64,000 nt of DNA from Nemophila menziesii (lineage: Eukaryota; Streptophyta; Magnoliopsida; Boraginales; Hydrophyllaceae), in NCBI GenBank assembly GCA_029959085.1, contig JARWIR010000090.1, positions 186,001 to 250,000 of the forward strand, in the 5' to 3' direction. Each line of letters opens with the position of its first letter. The stretch's first letter is position 1. Below, piece by piece: positions 36,040 to 46,529 of the stretch. Below the pieces are notes generated by a model that was not told the DNA's origin, did no database searches, and saw nothing but the letters and a program-made list of their open reading frames with translations. A program made the position numbers and the translations under genes.

Positions 36040-39000
36040 CTAAAAGAACTGTCTAGCACGATGAGCTAACCTCTTTCTTTCTTGATAAGTAGAACCTTCA
36101 GGAAAAACACCACTCACCACTAAATTCGCAATATCTGCATACCACGGAGCCTCATAATATCGAACAACGAATAAACTCTCATCAGGAAACTCCTCTCTAA
36201 CTGCTTCAGTACCATTATTCATCTCTGAACCCTCTAAACACGATAGATGATCTGCAACCTGATTCTCACAACCCTTTCTATCTTTGATCTCTAAATCGAA
36301 TTCTTGAAGCAATAACACCCATCTGATTAACCTTGGTTTCGCATCTTTCTTCTCCATAAGAAATCTGATCGCGGAATGATCTGTATAAACAATAACTTTC
36401 GCTCCAAGAAGATAAGAGCGAAATTTATCAAACGAATATACAACTGCTAGCAACTCTTTTTCTGTAACTGTGTAATTAATCTGAGCACCACTAAAAGTTT
36501 TACTAGCATAGTAAATCGAATGAAACACCTTCTCTTTTCTTTGTCCCAATACAGCTCCCATACATAAATCACTCGCATCACACATAACCTCAAACGGTAA
36601 ATTCCAATCTGGAGGTAACACTATAGGAGCAGAAATAAGCTTTTCTTTGATTGCTTTGAAGGCCGCTAAACAAGCTTCATCAAAAAGGAATTTGCAATCC
36701 TTTTCGAGTAAGTTGCATAACGGTTTAGCAATCTTAGAAAAATCCTTAATAAAACGCCTATAAAAGCCAGCATGGCCAAGAAAACTCCTTACCCCTTTAA
36801 CAGAAACAGGAGGGGGAAGAGTTTTAATTACCTCTATCTTTGCTCTATCAACCTCTAAACCAACACTCGAAACTTTGTGACCCAGAACAATACCTTCGCG
36901 AACCATGAAATGACACTTCTCCCAGTTGAGCACCAAATCTGTTTCCTTGCATCTCACTAGCACTTTCTCCAAGTTATCCAAACATATATCAAAATCATCA
37001 CCAAACACGGAGAAATCATCCATAAACACTTCAAGGAAATTATCTATCATGTCCCAGAAGATGGCCATCATACACCTTTGAAAAGTAGCGGGAGCATTAC
37101 ACAACCCAAATGGCATTCTGCGATATGCAAAAGTACCAAATGGGCATGTAAAGGTAGTCTTATGTTGATCTTCTGGAGCCACGTAAATCTGATTGTACCC
37201 GGAGTAACCATCCAAGAAACAATAGTACTCTCTTCCGGCTAACTTATCTAACATTTGATCGATGAAGGGCAAAGGGAAATGATCTTTTCTGGTGGCCTTA
37301 TTCAGCTTTCTGTAATCCATGCAAACTCTCCATCCAACTACCGTTCTTGAAGGAATCTCTTCATTTTTATCATTAAGAACTGTTGTAATTCCTCCTTTCT
37401 TCGGTACACACTGAACTGGACTCACCCATTCACTACTCGAAATGGGATAAATAATCCCTGCATCTAAAAGCTTGATCACCTCTTTCTTCACCACATCCTT
37501 CATAGCGGGCATTAATCTTCTCTGGCCTTCAACTGAGCGTGCATTAACATCTTCAAGAATGATTTTGTGTTGACAATAGGATGGACTAATGCCTTTGATA
37601 TCAGCAATTGTCCAACCTATTGCTTCTTTGTTGGCTCTTAACACACGCAACAGTTTATCTTCTTGAGGACCTGTTAAATTAGCTGAAACAATAACAGGTA
37701 GAGTTTCATTAGTACCCAAATATGCATACCTCAAGTGTGCTGGCAATGGTTTTTCTTCCAATTCCGGAGGAGATTCAATTGAAGGCTTCTTTTTAGGAAT
37801 AATCTCCCCCGGTTCTCTCACAGGTTCATAGGCAAGACGCCTATACTTCGGATTTTCAGAATTGAGAGCTGCCACTGTTTCTGTAAGCTCCTCCATCATC
37901 TCAGGTGAATCTAATGTTAAAGAAGCCTGCAAGATATCATCAAAATTTAAACAATTAAATACCTCTTGCGATGCTTGCTCTACTACATCCATTCTGAAGC
38001 AATCTTCCTGAGAATCTGGGAATTTCATAGCTCGAAATACATTGAATTTAACTTCCTCATCTTGTATCTTCATCGTTAATTCGACATTCTCCACATCGAT
38101 CAATGTTCTTCCTGTAGCTAGGAATGGTCTACCCAAAATGATGGGGACATTTCTATCTGCATTGTATTCAAGAATTACGAAATCAACAGGAAATATAAGT
38201 GTACCTGCCTTAACAAGGACATCCTCAATTCGGCCTTCAGGATGAGCAAGAGACCTGTCCGCCATTTGCAAGACCACAGAGGTAGGTCTTGCGTTTCCAA
38301 TTTTAAGCTTATCAAAGATTGACTTGGGCATCAAATTTATGCTTGCCCCCAAGTCACATAGCGCCTTTCCCTTCCATTCTTCTCCAATAGATATGGGAAT
38401 CGTGAAACTCCCCGGATCAACTAACTTCGGAGGTAATTTACTCTGGCAAATCGCACTACACTCTTCAGGAAGGCCAATCATCTCATTATCACAATAAGGC
38501 CTTTTGTTAGTGAGGGCCCTCTTCAAAAACTTCGTATACTTAGGAATATCTCGAATTTCCTCAAGTAACGGAATATTAATACTCATACCCTTCACTCTAT
38601 TAAAGAACTTCTGAAAATCAACCATATCGCCCTTTTTCTGAACTCGCGATGGAAACGGTGGTGGAGGGCGATTGCTTACAATTTCATCTCTCTTTTTCGG
38701 AATTTCTCTTGGTCTTTCTATTTCTCCAACCTCACTATCTTTCTCATTCTCTTTCTCTTTCTCACCCACTTCCTTTTCTTTTCTTGGCACTTCTTTCTCT
38801 TTCATAACGGGAAAAGGAGGTGGAGGGAGGTTCTTACCACTTCTTAATGTAACAGCCTTGCATTCTTCATGTTGTATTGGATTCTCTGTATCGCTAGGAA
38901 GTTGTCCCTGTGGACGCTGACTCAGTTGCTTATTGATTTGACTTAGCTGATTCTGGAAAATCTTCATATTTGCTTCGGCTGCGTTTTGGCGTTCCAATGC

Positions 39001-39447
39001 TTGTGTTTGAAGAGCAATCAAATTTTCAACGGTTTTCTGAAGGGTAACTACTCCTTCTTGTGGATGGGCAGGTAAAGCTTTCTGGGTTAAATTCTCATCG
39101 TAGGTATTCTGAGGAGCATTCTGAGGAGCTTGCCTTTGTACATAATTGTTTTGATTCTGTCCTCCTTGATAATTGTTGTGTGGTCTTGGGTTATAGTTGT
39201 TGCCTTGAGGACGTGGCTGATACGCGTAAGTAGGATTGGCTGCCCCATAAGGATTTGAGTATTGAAACCCAGGATGGTTTCTGTTAGGCTGATACCCATT
39301 TCCACTTGAATTGAAATTACCTCTGTTGGACATAAACATCACTGATTCTTGGTTATTCGGACAATTTTCCTCATCATGATCATCTACTCTGCAAATCGAA
39401 CACATATAAACCTCTTGTGCAGCATGCACAGCTACCTTCTTACTCAA
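36040..39447 (-). pseudogene. Athila pol: zinc knuckle, protease, RT, RNase H
   Basis: 1,135 open codons in the same frame as gag. A CX2CX4HX4C zinc knuckle is at residues 16-29. A Gln/Asn/Pro-rich linker is followed by AVTLRSGK near 200. The aspartic protease motif CDLGAS is at about 364. Reverse transcriptase follows, with the catalytic FMDD block (VFMDDFSVFG) near 807, then RNase H with MCDASD near 956 and YTDHSAIRF. The frame ends at a TAG (36040-36042) in the linker before integrase, and sense continues in the same frame. All catalytic blocks visible here are intact. The defects are the stop before it, the stop after it and the later frameshift. Confidence 0.9.
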
Positions 39448-39465
39448 AAATCCTTCTTTTACAGC

Positions 39466-40470
39466 TCAAGTAAGCTGCTTCAATTGTTGCTCTAAAGTGT
39501 TCTGAATCTTAGTCTCAAACGTAGCAAATTTTTCTTCTATGTCAACATTATTCACTCCCTTAACTGGTGTTCTTACGGAATTCCACCCAACTTCATTCTT
39601 GACTGTTCTCTCTAGGATGATCTTTGCATGAGCGGGTTGAACTTGAAGAAAACCCGCTCCACATAGCGTATCCAACTTCTCTCTCGAATTCCCATCAAGG
39701 CCTCTATAAAAGATCTTAAGCTGTTGTTGTTCTGAATAACCATGGTTGGGAACTTTACGCAAACACATCTGAAATCTTGTCCAACTCTTACCCAAAGTTT
39801 CATCATATTCTTGACGGAAATGCGTCAATTCTAATTCAGCATCTAATCGCATATTACTTGGGTAATACCTGTCAAAGAAAGCAATTTCTAGTTGGTCCCA
39901 ATTAGTGATCTTCGTGGGATCTTGCGTATCGTGCCATTCACTCGCTCTATCAATGACAAAGAATTTAAAAGCAGCAAAATACATCTGTTCTCTTGAAACC
40001 CCTTGTGTGATATAAGAATCACATATCTGCTTAAATTTCTGTACCGCTCTAAGAGGATCTTCCGATGGTCTTCCGCGAAAATTTCCAAAGTTTTGGAACT
40101 GAGCTAGCATACCCGAATCTGGACAGAATCTCGGAACATTAATATCTGGAGCACCTACTCCTATAGCAGGAGCACGGAATGGAACTTCTGGAGGACCATT
40201 AGTGAACCACGGATCATGATTCATCACTATCTGGACTGGAGGATTAGGATTCGCTGGTGGAACTGGAGGAATAACACCTGGAGCCAAAGGTTGGCCATTT
40301 GCGCCTAGTTGATTATCTTGAAGATTGATCTCTTCCATTTTGTTACTTAACTCTTCTACCTCTAAAGCTTCTCGTTCTCTTCTTCTTCTGTTCGCAAGTC
40401 TGATCAACGATTCTGGATTACTAAGGATCGGAGGTGCTGGCTCTAGATCCTTGAATAGCCTTCTTCGCAT
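39466..40470 (-). CDS. Athila gag (capsid/nucleocapsid N-terminal part)
   Basis: 334 codons, starting ATG about 110 nt inside the primer site. A basic, Arg-rich start and a Pro-rich segment (about 60-80) lead into the retrotransposon gag core (FKFFVIDRASEWHD and ITNWDQLEIAFFDRYYP, about 165-205; CLRKVPNHGYSEQQQLKIFYRGL, about 238-260). The frame ends in a TGA at 39466-39468. The same frame continues 18 nt later as the zinc-knuckle and pol part, so this is an in-frame stop inside one polyprotein rather than a natural gene end. Confidence 0.88.
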   Translation of the reverse strand: MRRRLFKDLEPAPPILSNPESLIRLANRRRREREALEVEELSNKMEEINLQDNQLGANGQPLAPGVIPPVPPANPNPPVQIVMNHDPWFTNGPPEVPFRAPAIGVGAPDINVPRFCPDSGMLAQFQNFGNFRGRPSEDPLRAVQKFKQICDSYITQGVSREQMYFAAFKFFVIDRASEWHDTQDPTKITNWDQLEIAFFDRYYPSNMRLDAELELTHFRQEYDETLGKSWTRFQMCLRKVPNHGYSEQQQLKIFYRGLDGNSREKLDTLCGAGFLQVQPAHAKIILERTVKNEVGWNSVRTPVKGVNNVDIEEKFATFETKIQNTLEQQLKQLT

Positions 40471-40580
40471 ACACCAAACCTAAAAACCTGAAAAAGCTAA
40501 CAAACAAAAAGCGTAAAACTGATAAAATAAAATAAATGCACTTATCACTAAAGGATAAACACCGTGGTCACACGCTACCG

Positions 40581-40598
40581 TCCCCGGCAGCGGCGCCA
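40581..40598 (-). promoter_or_regulatory. Athila primer-binding site (tRNA-Asp)
   Basis: On the - strand it reads TGGCGCCGCTGCCGGGGA, 6 nt from the LTR. This is the complement of a tRNA-Asp 3' end with one mismatch and is typical of Athila elements. Confidence 0.88.
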
Positions 40599-40604
40599 AA
40601 AACT

Positions 40605-42160
40605 TGGTGGTCCTTTGTGTGTTCTAAATAAATGCAAATAATAATCGAACACAACCGCAAGTGTACGGTTGTCCCAAGTAGTATGTATGATAATACAGAT
40701 TCGTTCCAAGGACGGATGGTTGATCACAATGTTTAGCAAGTAGTGATTGATGCACTTATGAAAGTAAAAGATAATAAAATGTTTGTTTGGTTTTGTTTAT
40801 TAAAACTAATGAATAAAAGACAAATAGTTAAATGCAAGTAAAAGCTAAGGCGCAAGTAAAATGAGTGAAAACGCAATATGAGAGGTAGTACTTGAGAACG
40901 CAAGGATCCTCCTAATCTTATTTCCTAACTTATGTTGTTTAAGGGTTAAATTGGTCAATTACAATGGTCGGGATTCTAAATTCCTTATACCCCCGTCAGG
41001 GTGGACTATAAGGCGATCCTAAGGTGTCACTAGTCCCGTCAGGGTAAATATGATCCACCGTTGGATGATTAAGTGTTTTACCTCATTGGCCCTAGAATTA
41101 GCTAAGTTCGTCAGAATCAATAGCTTTTATCCTAGATTGAATAATTAATTCTATACCTAAACCCTCCGTCAGGATGATCCACACGCCACTTATGTGGAAT
41201 AGCTTAGATACTAATACCTAATTTTAGTTCGCGACTCTAAAATCAGTAAATAATCACAAATTATCGAAAAGAGTAATGAACCCAATCTAATTTAATTTAG
41301 CATAAACCCAAATTCAACATTCGTTATTTCATAAAATTAGGATTCACCCATTGTTTGTTCTCAAGCACTATTAAAAGCTTAGCTCATATTAAAATTAAAA
41401 ACTAAATTAAAATAATTGGAATTCATAATTGATTACAAAATTAAAATTGAAAGAACCTAATTCCGGAATTGGAATGACTACGAACGGAGCTATAGACCCA
41501 CTCCAGCTCTTGTAGCTTCTTCTTTCTTCCTTCTGTTGCTTCTCTCTGATGTTTTTAATTGTGGAATGTGAATTGTGTGAAAAATAGAAGTCCAGACCTC
41601 CTTTTATAAGCATAAATTCGGACTAGGGCTTGGACCAGAAAATAAAAGACTAATTAAATGTCCAAGTCCAATTTCCAAGCCCAAAATCCCGTAACTGCTG
41701 ATACACCTTCACTAAAACGGCTTTTCCCGATGCGTTACAACTCCGATTGACCTCATTCCAGTTGCTAAAGTTCCGTAACTCGATAAGGAATGATTTATCT
41801 TCAAAGGTCAACAGCTAAATCATCGCTTAAGCACCTCGAAATCAGCAATCTATGACCTGGAAAATGGATTTTCAGCTCTAAAAATAATATCTTCGGGATT
41901 TATCTTCAAGTCTTGACTCTAATTCACGATCTTTGACTTTCTCCTCGGATTCCTCTCCTAGCTAACATCTAAAACCTGTAAACTTTTCACTAAAAATACC
42001 AATATTACGCGCAAAAGTTTAATAAAGTAAAAATGCTAGAAATAAAAAGGAAATTCCGGATTATTGCAATTTTAGTCCAAAAGTCTATCGAATTAAGTAA
42101 ATAAACGCCAAAAATGATGTCTCCCAAGGGTCTAAAATAAGAACAATTAGGGAGACATCA
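40605..42160 (-). repeat. Athila LTR, right (5' in element sense)
   Basis: 1,556 bp, the partner of 29312-30869. Differences include one lost C near 40650, a C/A change near 40733 and about six more substitutions. In element sense this is the promoter-bearing LTR. Confidence 0.97.
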
Positions 42161-44045
42161 GGGAGTTGACGCCTAGGCGGGGATATCTACAACATAGGTG
42201 GGAGATACTTTTGTTGAATATTTATTATCTACGTGAAATTTTTAGTTATACTATTTGATGGTGCTATTATTGAGTATTTTTTTGTATCACTTAAAATTAT
42301 AAGTAGTCTTTACTTGATTGATTTTATAAATCATATGATTGTATGAAGTAGGAAGTAATAGATTTAAAATTATTGTAGTATTGTAAATTAAGATAAGTAT
42401 TGTTAGATTATAAGTTTTTAATCAATTGATATATTAATAGTCCACATGGACAAGTAATAGTAGCATAATTGTATTGCAATATTAGTCTCTATTGAACAAT
42501 ATATTTCAAGATATGGGGTGAAAATATTATCGACCAAGCATCCGAATTCGAAGCGAACCAAAACCGAACCGAAACGAACCAATTCGGAACCAAAAACCGA
42601 ACGTGGAACCAAATGCGAACCACCCGATTTGGCTATTAATTTACAAAAAACCGAAACATTCGGTTCGGTTCTGGTTTTGGCTAAAAACCGAGACGAACCG
42701 AACCATGCTCACCCCTAATTATAAGTTTGTTCTAGCGAATATTGGATACCTCTAAGTCTCGCTATAATAAGCCGCTTCTTTCAATTGATATCTCCAAAAA
42801 CATTGCAGTTCCAAGCCTTAAAGTACCGCTGCATATCCTCAATACTATCATCCGAATCCGAATGATTCGGAATCCATTTATCCCGTACAAAATTCTGAAA
42901 ATCCTTATGGAGGTAACCTAGCTGATTCAAATTTGAACCGACCTATATTTCGTGGACGAGGGTCATCCCCTATAATTTGAATCAGAATCGGAGTATGATT
43001 TGAATGCGCTCGATCTAAGTGAGTAACCTTCGCTTGGAAAAAAACTAAATGTAGGTAGGTGTTACCTTAAGCTCTGTCTAGTATCCTTAGTATTCGATGG
43101 CCCGTGTTCCACGAATCGCACCAAGTAAAACGTGGCCCTTTAAACCCCAAATCAGTTAACACGCAGTCATGTCTCCACTCGTCAATTTCTCCATACTTAT
43201 GGTGACTTCACCAACTCCCCCTTTATTATCCTCCTCTTTACCTACTTGATTAAAACTTGATCGAAATCCCTGGCGACTAGCCAAGGAGTCTCAATCCTCT
43301 AGAACACCTCTTTCAACGCTACCCATAACTCTTGACGATCCACCAGAGACGGACGCACGTAAATAGTTGAGAAAACCCAGGATTCACAATCACGTTTGGT
43401 AACTTCTATAAAAATAACTTGCCGACTTGGTGACAACACCTTAATATCAATGTTCGCGTCGTCCCAGATCACCTAAATACCTTATTTCTATGTTTCCGCT
43501 TTGACTCTCACTGAAATTACTTTGCCCAAGCTCCTAATCATATCGTTTGCTTTCATACCACTGGATCTCGGTTGCACGATAACGATTAACCACACTTTAT
43601 GTACTCGCATCATTTCACAAACCAAAATTCTAAATCTGTTGGCCAATCTCCATGACAATTCCAAATTAGTATGTTTATCGGGCTGTTTAGTCTATTCCAC
43701 TCGTGTGTATAATTTAAATGTGTACACATTAGTAAACTTAAAGGTTTGTACTGAAAGTTACCAATCACGCATTGGCTTCCGTGATCATGTCCGAGACGTC
43801 CCCGATCATCTCTTTTTCATTTACCAACTCCAAACCGCCTAGTATTGGTTTCGGGGACTTGACTAAATTCTTGGTCATCGCTCACCATCACATCTCCTGG
43901 AGGATTCTACGTAGAAGCCGTTGATTTCGTCTTGGGTCCCGGGTCCACAGCAATTTTCTTTGCTGCTGCAAGTGATGGTCCCTAAACCTCTACCTTTTCT
44001 GGTACAGTAGTTGTGGTAAAGCCATCATTACAGTACACTCCTTGT

Positions 44046-44797
44046 TAGGGGTGAGCAGATGAGAACCAAATAACCAAACCGAACCAGAAAACCGGAAAAA
44101 ATCGAACGAAAATAAGCAAAAACCGAATAACCAAATAGTTCGGTTTTAAATTTTTCAAAAACCGAATATTTTGGTTTGGTTCGGTTTACTACCTAAAAAC
44201 CGAACCAAAAAAACCGAACAAAAACCCAACTAATGAAGGAAAAAATAGGGATTTTTTGAACTACTTTAATAAGAATTATGTGAGAAAAACTTTTGTTAAG
44301 AATTTATTATCTACGTGAAATTTTGGTTATACTATTCGATGGTGCTATTAGTGAGAATTTTTTTTATATCACTTAAGATTATAAGTATTCATTACTTGAT
44401 TGATTTTATAAATCATTATTGTATAAAATAGGAAGTAGTAGATTTAAATTTATTGTAGTATTGTAAATTAAGATAAGTATTTTTAGATTATAAATTTATA
44501 TTTAATTGATATATTAATAGCTCACATGGACAAGTAATAGTAGCATAATTGTATTGGAATATTAGTCTCTATTGGACAATGTATATCAAGAAATGGGGTG
44601 AAAATATTATTGACCAAGCATCCGAATTCGAAGAGAACCAAAACCGAACCGAAACGAACCAATTCGGAACCAAAAACCGAATGTGGAACCAAATGCGAAC
44701 CATCCGGTTTGGTTATTAAATTATAAAAAACCGAAATATTCGGTTCGGTTCCGGTTTTGGCCAAAAACCGAGACGAACCGAACCATGCTCACCCCTA
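44046..44797. mobile_element. hAT-type element A, copy 2 (complete)
   Basis: 752 bp with inverted ends TAGGGGTGAGCA and TGCTCACCCCTA and an exact 8-bp duplication CTCCTTGT (44038-44045 and 44798-44805). It is collinear with copy 1 outside that copy's insertion and in the same orientation. It is rich in GAACCGAACC and CGGTTCGG tracts near both ends, AT-rich in the middle, and has no transposase. It interrupts the same LINE as copy 1. Confidence 0.94.
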
Positions 44798-45782
44798 CTC
44801 CTTGTCCAATCTTGCCTATAGCTCGTTCAATAAAATTTATGTTCAAAGCAAGCCCTGTAATCTTTACTCTTTGCTGCATCTTCAACACACTGACTTACCC
44901 CGGTTTCCTCAATCATTTCAGCCGCAAACTTTTCATTTATTACCAATTTAGTCCTTGTAGCTCTTGCGGACTTTTTATTACTTCGACCTGCTGTTTTTGC
45001 ACTATTTACTACTTCCTCACTCGCCTGAAACCTCACATGATCGACCTCAACTTCCATCCCATATTTTCTCTCCTTCCAGCTCTAGCCTCCAACGTTCTTT
45101 CCTTCTCAAAATCGTTTGCCACGATGATTTTATGCCTCAAACTCTCCCCTTTATATTTTCTCGATTTATTACCTTGTTTCCCCATTAAGACTATCTGTGC
45201 GACCTTATTTCTTTCTTTAAATTGTAAATTCTTTTTATGTTTCCCTTCCAAATCACTGTATTCCCCACCCTCAATCAGTAGCGCTTCAAATCTTGACCCC
45301 ATTATTTTGTTCCGTTTTTCGCATTATAAAACCCATTTGTATTCTACGTACGCGGCCCCAGTCTAGTACCTCCCCTCTGTACCGTCATTCACTTCCCAAA
45401 TAGTGATTGTTTATCTACCTTAGTCGCAACCCCTCTATTTATTACACTCGCTTCATTCTGAGGTCCCGTACCCTCCTTATACACGTTTTGCTGAGGTCCA
45501 TTCAATGAGCATTTGTTTTGAATTGTAATTTCTTAGCAGTTCAGACAAAACATTATGTGAAATAGAGTTAAATGACAAATCTCACAGTCACAATTCTAGT
45601 ATAGTAAGGGGTGGGGATTATTCTTTGAAATTGGATCCCCCTATTACAGGAAAAGTTGAAGTGAATGGTAAGGTTTCCTGTGATTTAAAGTCTAACTCAG
45701 ATGCTATTGCTTGTGTGGTAACAGATACAATGAAGGTTCAAACTCATTCAGTAGCTGAAACAAAAGTAAGAGGAATGGTCTT

Positions 45783-46390
45783 TGAAGAATATATATCTAT
45801 TAGGTGGATATATATTATGTGAAGTGTTATATTCTGATTGGCTCATTACTTATTGACGTGGCTTGATCTCGGGCGTTTGATCTTATTATCATCCAATGGC
45901 TCTCATTCGCTCTTGGCTTTTGTCTCATATATAAGGAATATGGGTTGACCGAAGTCATAACCCTTACTCTCTCATCTTCCGCGTTCTCTCTCGCCTCTCT
46001 CATACACTAAACCCTAGTTCTTAGAAGATCAACCTCTGATTCTTCTTGTAATCGATTAGATAGCTTCTTGTTAGTAATATCTCGTGTAATTTGTGATAAT
46101 CATCTTGATTAATCACTAGATAGCCTTATTCATCTGTTTAGGGTTCGAGAGTTAGATTAGAGTGGTATTCTTTTCGATTGTGTGGTTTTGTATTGTAAGG
46201 TGATCTGAAACATTGTATCTCTTGTGATTTCTAGTAGCCGAGCACCTCTCATCGGAGCTCAACGTGGATGTAGGTCTGATTTGGACGGAACCACGATAAA
46301 ATCTGTGTTCTTACTTTCTTGCTTTATTTCTTGCGTTTGTGGTTATTGAGTAGTGTGATTTGAGATTAATATTGATAGAAAATTACAACA
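45783..46390 (+). repeat. Copia 5' LTR
   Basis: 608 bp, TG..CA. It holds a possible TATA region (CATATATAAGG near 45927-45937) followed about 30-60 bp later by CTCTCTCATCTTCC, a plausible promoter and R start, though this was not tested. Confidence 0.95.
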
Positions 46391-46391
46391 G

Positions 46392-46403
46392 TGGTATCAG
46401 AGC
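46392..46403 (+). promoter_or_regulatory. Copia primer-binding site (tRNA-iMet)
   Basis: TGGTATCAGAGC, one base inside the 5' LTR, is the canonical complement of the initiator methionine tRNA 3' end. Confidence 0.95.
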
Positions 46404-46529
46404 TTGATTATTAATCTAGGGCTATCAGATTAAGGTTTCAAATCGGTGTTCTTGAAAAATTAGGGTTTCGCCTAATTTCATCTCGTGGGTTTTAATTCGG
46501 TTTCTCTCCGTTCTTGTTTAAATCATACG

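Larger units (their letters stand above)
29312..42160 (-). mobile_element. Athila-lineage Ty3/gypsy LTR retrotransposon
   Basis: 12,849 bp, bounded by LTRs 29312-30869 and 40605-42160 (TG..CA ends) with an exact 5-bp target duplication GGGAG (29307-29311 and 42161-42165). The tRNA-Asp primer site next to the right LTR puts transcription on the - strand. Order in sense: gag, protease, reverse transcriptase, RNase H, integrase, a 124-bp tandem array, an extra 413-residue frame, a conserved hairpin, 3' LTR. The blocks AVTLRSGK and [15 protein letters not shown] are hallmarks of Athila. By hand the LTRs differ at about 8 substitutions and 2 indels, so insertion is recent. Two in-frame stops and one frameshift break gag-pol. 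Confidence 0.96.
28884..42197. mobile_element. hAT-type element B, nested in A (interrupted)
   Basis: Inverted ends CTATGCTGTAGAT and ATCTACAACATAG are flanked by an exact 8-bp duplication GTGGGAGA (28876-28883 and 42198-42205). Comparison with element A copy 2 shows the uninterrupted sequence at the same site, confirming the insertion point. Its own DNA (28884-29311 and 42161-42197) is about 465 bp with recurrent CCTAGGCGG-like motifs and no coding potential. Confidence 0.88.
28642..42717. mobile_element. hAT-type element A, copy 1 (interrupted)
   Basis: Ends TAAGGGTGAG and CTCACCCCTA are inverted and match the ends of copy 2 (44046-44797). The flanks GTTATAAG (28634-28641) and ATTATAAG (42718-42725) are an 8-bp target duplication with one mismatch. 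Its own sequence is 28642-28875 plus 42206-42717, about 750 bp, rich in GAACCGAACC/CGGTTCGGTT repeats. It has no transposase. It is interrupted by element B and thereby by the Athila element. Confidence 0.9.
25389..45500 (-). pseudogene. Degenerate LINE (L1), minus strand, split by nested transposons
   Basis: Read on the - strand, the pieces form one L1 in the right order. ORF1-like sequence lies at 45500-44800. Endonuclease-region sequence lies at about 44030-42730. Reverse transcriptase runs 28630-27100, with NPLKTPGPDGVCSPF near 28240, CFFTDDLVLY near 27535 and GTPIYASRLPRGF near 27310. The zinc-finger part is at 26714-26259 (CCKVCGAARETATHLFQYC), RNase H at 25960-25500 (KLNIDGCLAF, FQAELLALHLGL), and a poly(A) tail appears as T8 at 25389-25396. 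The element would be about 5.3 kb but spans 20 kb because a nest entered at 28642 and a second hAT element at 44046. Stops and frameshifts are numerous. The 5' border is approximate. Confidence 0.78.

Noticed and set aside
38042..38920. + strand frames opposite Athila gag-pol
   Set aside because: They lie antisense to a strong coding frame with recognisable protease and zinc knuckle motifs.
39448..39468. Programmed stop-codon readthrough between Athila gag and pol
   Set aside because: The TGA is followed by GCT, not a known strong readthrough context. A second stop and a frameshift elsewhere in the element point to decay. It cannot be excluded without sister copies.
44683..45366. 227-codon + strand frame near 45 kb
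   Set aside because: It runs antisense to the ORF1 region of the minus-strand LINE and starts inside hAT element A. Its composition is low in information and it shows no domain.
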